In this document: positions 55,755 through 55,839 of the stretch, one piece after another
Position numbering within the stretch: the stretch's first letter is position 1
Layout of the letters: every line of letters begins with the position of its first letter
NCBI RefSeq assembly: GCF_003315515.1
Contig: NZ_QNRY01000024.1
Location: forward strand, 1 to 55,839
Reading direction: 5' to 3'
Source: Brenneria salicis ATCC 15712 = DSM 30166
GTDB taxonomy: Bacteria > Pseudomonadota > Gammaproteobacteria > Enterobacterales > Enterobacteriaceae
DNA: 55,839 nt
Notes under the pieces: model-generated
Seen by the model: only the letters and a program-made list of their open reading frames with translations
Databases searched by the model: none
Told to the model about the DNA's origin: nothing
Made by a program: the position numbers and the translations under genes

Positions 55755-55839
55755 ATAATTCTGTGTAACTGCCACCGTATTAAAGGTGATCGCTCAGGCG
55801 GTCACCGAACTCGATAATAAAACGGCTCATTGCCAACCG
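55743..55839 (-). mobile_element. End of an IS256-family-like insertion sequence (partial)
   Basis: From about 55743 the DNA changes to CTGTAAATAATTCTGTGTAA then CTGCC, resembling the terminal repeat of IS256-family elements of enterobacteria. Directly inside it is the C-terminal end of a transposase on the minus strand. The element continues beyond the window; the exact outer boundary and target duplication cannot be set. Confidence 0.65.
55780..55839 (-). CDS. IS256-family transposase, C-terminal 19 residues
   Basis: The minus strand reads ...RLAMSRFIIEFGDRLSDHL and a TAA stop, which looks like the C-terminal tail of an IS256/MutA-type transposase. Only the last 19 codons are inside the window, so the DDE residues cannot be checked. 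Confidence 0.6.
   Translation of the reverse strand, partial: RLAMSRFIIEFGDRLSDHL

Larger units (their letters stand above)
49034..55839. mobile_element. tRNA-Asn-associated integrative island (left part, P4-like)
   Basis: Everything right of tRNA-Asn is accessory: a P4-type integrase directly beside the tRNA, a second recombinase-like gene, a toxin-antitoxin pair, a Ner-like regulator, a C4/Ash-like leader, a P-loop ATPase and an insertion-sequence end. Gene density falls and long A/T-rich gaps appear. No second copy of the tRNA 3' end is present, so the island's right end lies outside the window. Nested insertions are likely. Confidence 0.85.

Noticed and set aside
1..55839. CRISPR array
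   Set aside because: No set of regularly spaced direct repeats anywhere in the window; the 18-bp tandem units at 50.87 kb have no spacers.

Overview
Organism. The window looks like a chromosomal segment of a plant-associated member of the Pectobacteriaceae (Pectobacterium, Brenneria, Dickeya and relatives). Most genes are near-identical in length and order to Escherichia coli counterparts: the rhlE/cecR/ybhGFSR, moaABCDE, yvcK, uvrB, bioABFCD block; moeAB beside gsiABCD; tRNA-Ser, mtfA, tRNA-Asn. A secreted GH12 endoglucanase of the CelS type is typical of soft-rot bacteria. The genus cannot be fixed from this sequence alone.

Layout. 0.1-3.7 kb: an unrecognised 182-aa gene, dusC, a YegP-type gene and rhlE, all on the minus strand. 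3.9-10.8 kb: a compact six-gene minus-strand operon for ferric-siderophore uptake (TonB-dependent receptor, binding protein, two permeases, ATPase, FhuF-like reductase). It sits between rhlE and cecR, which are adjacent and divergent in E. coli. 11.1-16.8 kb: cecR and the ybhGFSR ABC exporter operon, where ybhG and ybhF each carry a one-base frameshift. 17.1-21.9 kb: ybhL, the moaABCDE molybdopterin operon behind a Moco riboswitch, and yvcK. 22.0-30.1 kb: a VOC-family gene, uvrB with LexA and DnaA sites upstream, and the biotin genes bioBFCD and bioA diverging from a BirA operator. 30.4-35.5 kb: the GH12 endoglucanase, yohJK, cdd and maeA. 35.5-43.3 kb: the gsiABCD glutathione importer and divergent moeAB. 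43.5-49.1 kb: a nitroreductase, a lipid kinase, a diguanylate cyclase, an ABM-domain protein, a YqaE/Pmp3 peptide, tRNA-Ser(CGA), mtfA and tRNA-Asn.

Island. From the 3' end of tRNA-Asn to the right edge the content changes. There is a frameshifted P4-type integrase, a second tyrosine-recombinase-like gene, a HigBA-type toxin-antitoxin pair, a Ner/Nlp-type regulator coupled to a Cys-rich unknown protein, a highly structured leader resembling the P4/P1 C4 antisense RNA with an Ash/Icd-like peptide frame, and the N-terminal part of a P-loop (NACHT/STAND-like) ATPase. That ATPase is cut by the end of an IS256-family-like element at the right edge. The right end of the island lies outside the window.

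How the genes connect. Several parts converge on cofactor supply: biotin synthesis, molybdenum cofactor synthesis (moaABCDE, moeAB) with RNA feedback, and iron uptake. Three one-base contractions of short homopolymers (ybhG, ybhF, integrase) could be real gene decay or consensus errors and should be checked against reads before anything is concluded from them. The most speculative but interesting part is the island's structured RNA plus the interrupted ATPase, which may be the remains of an anti-phage system.
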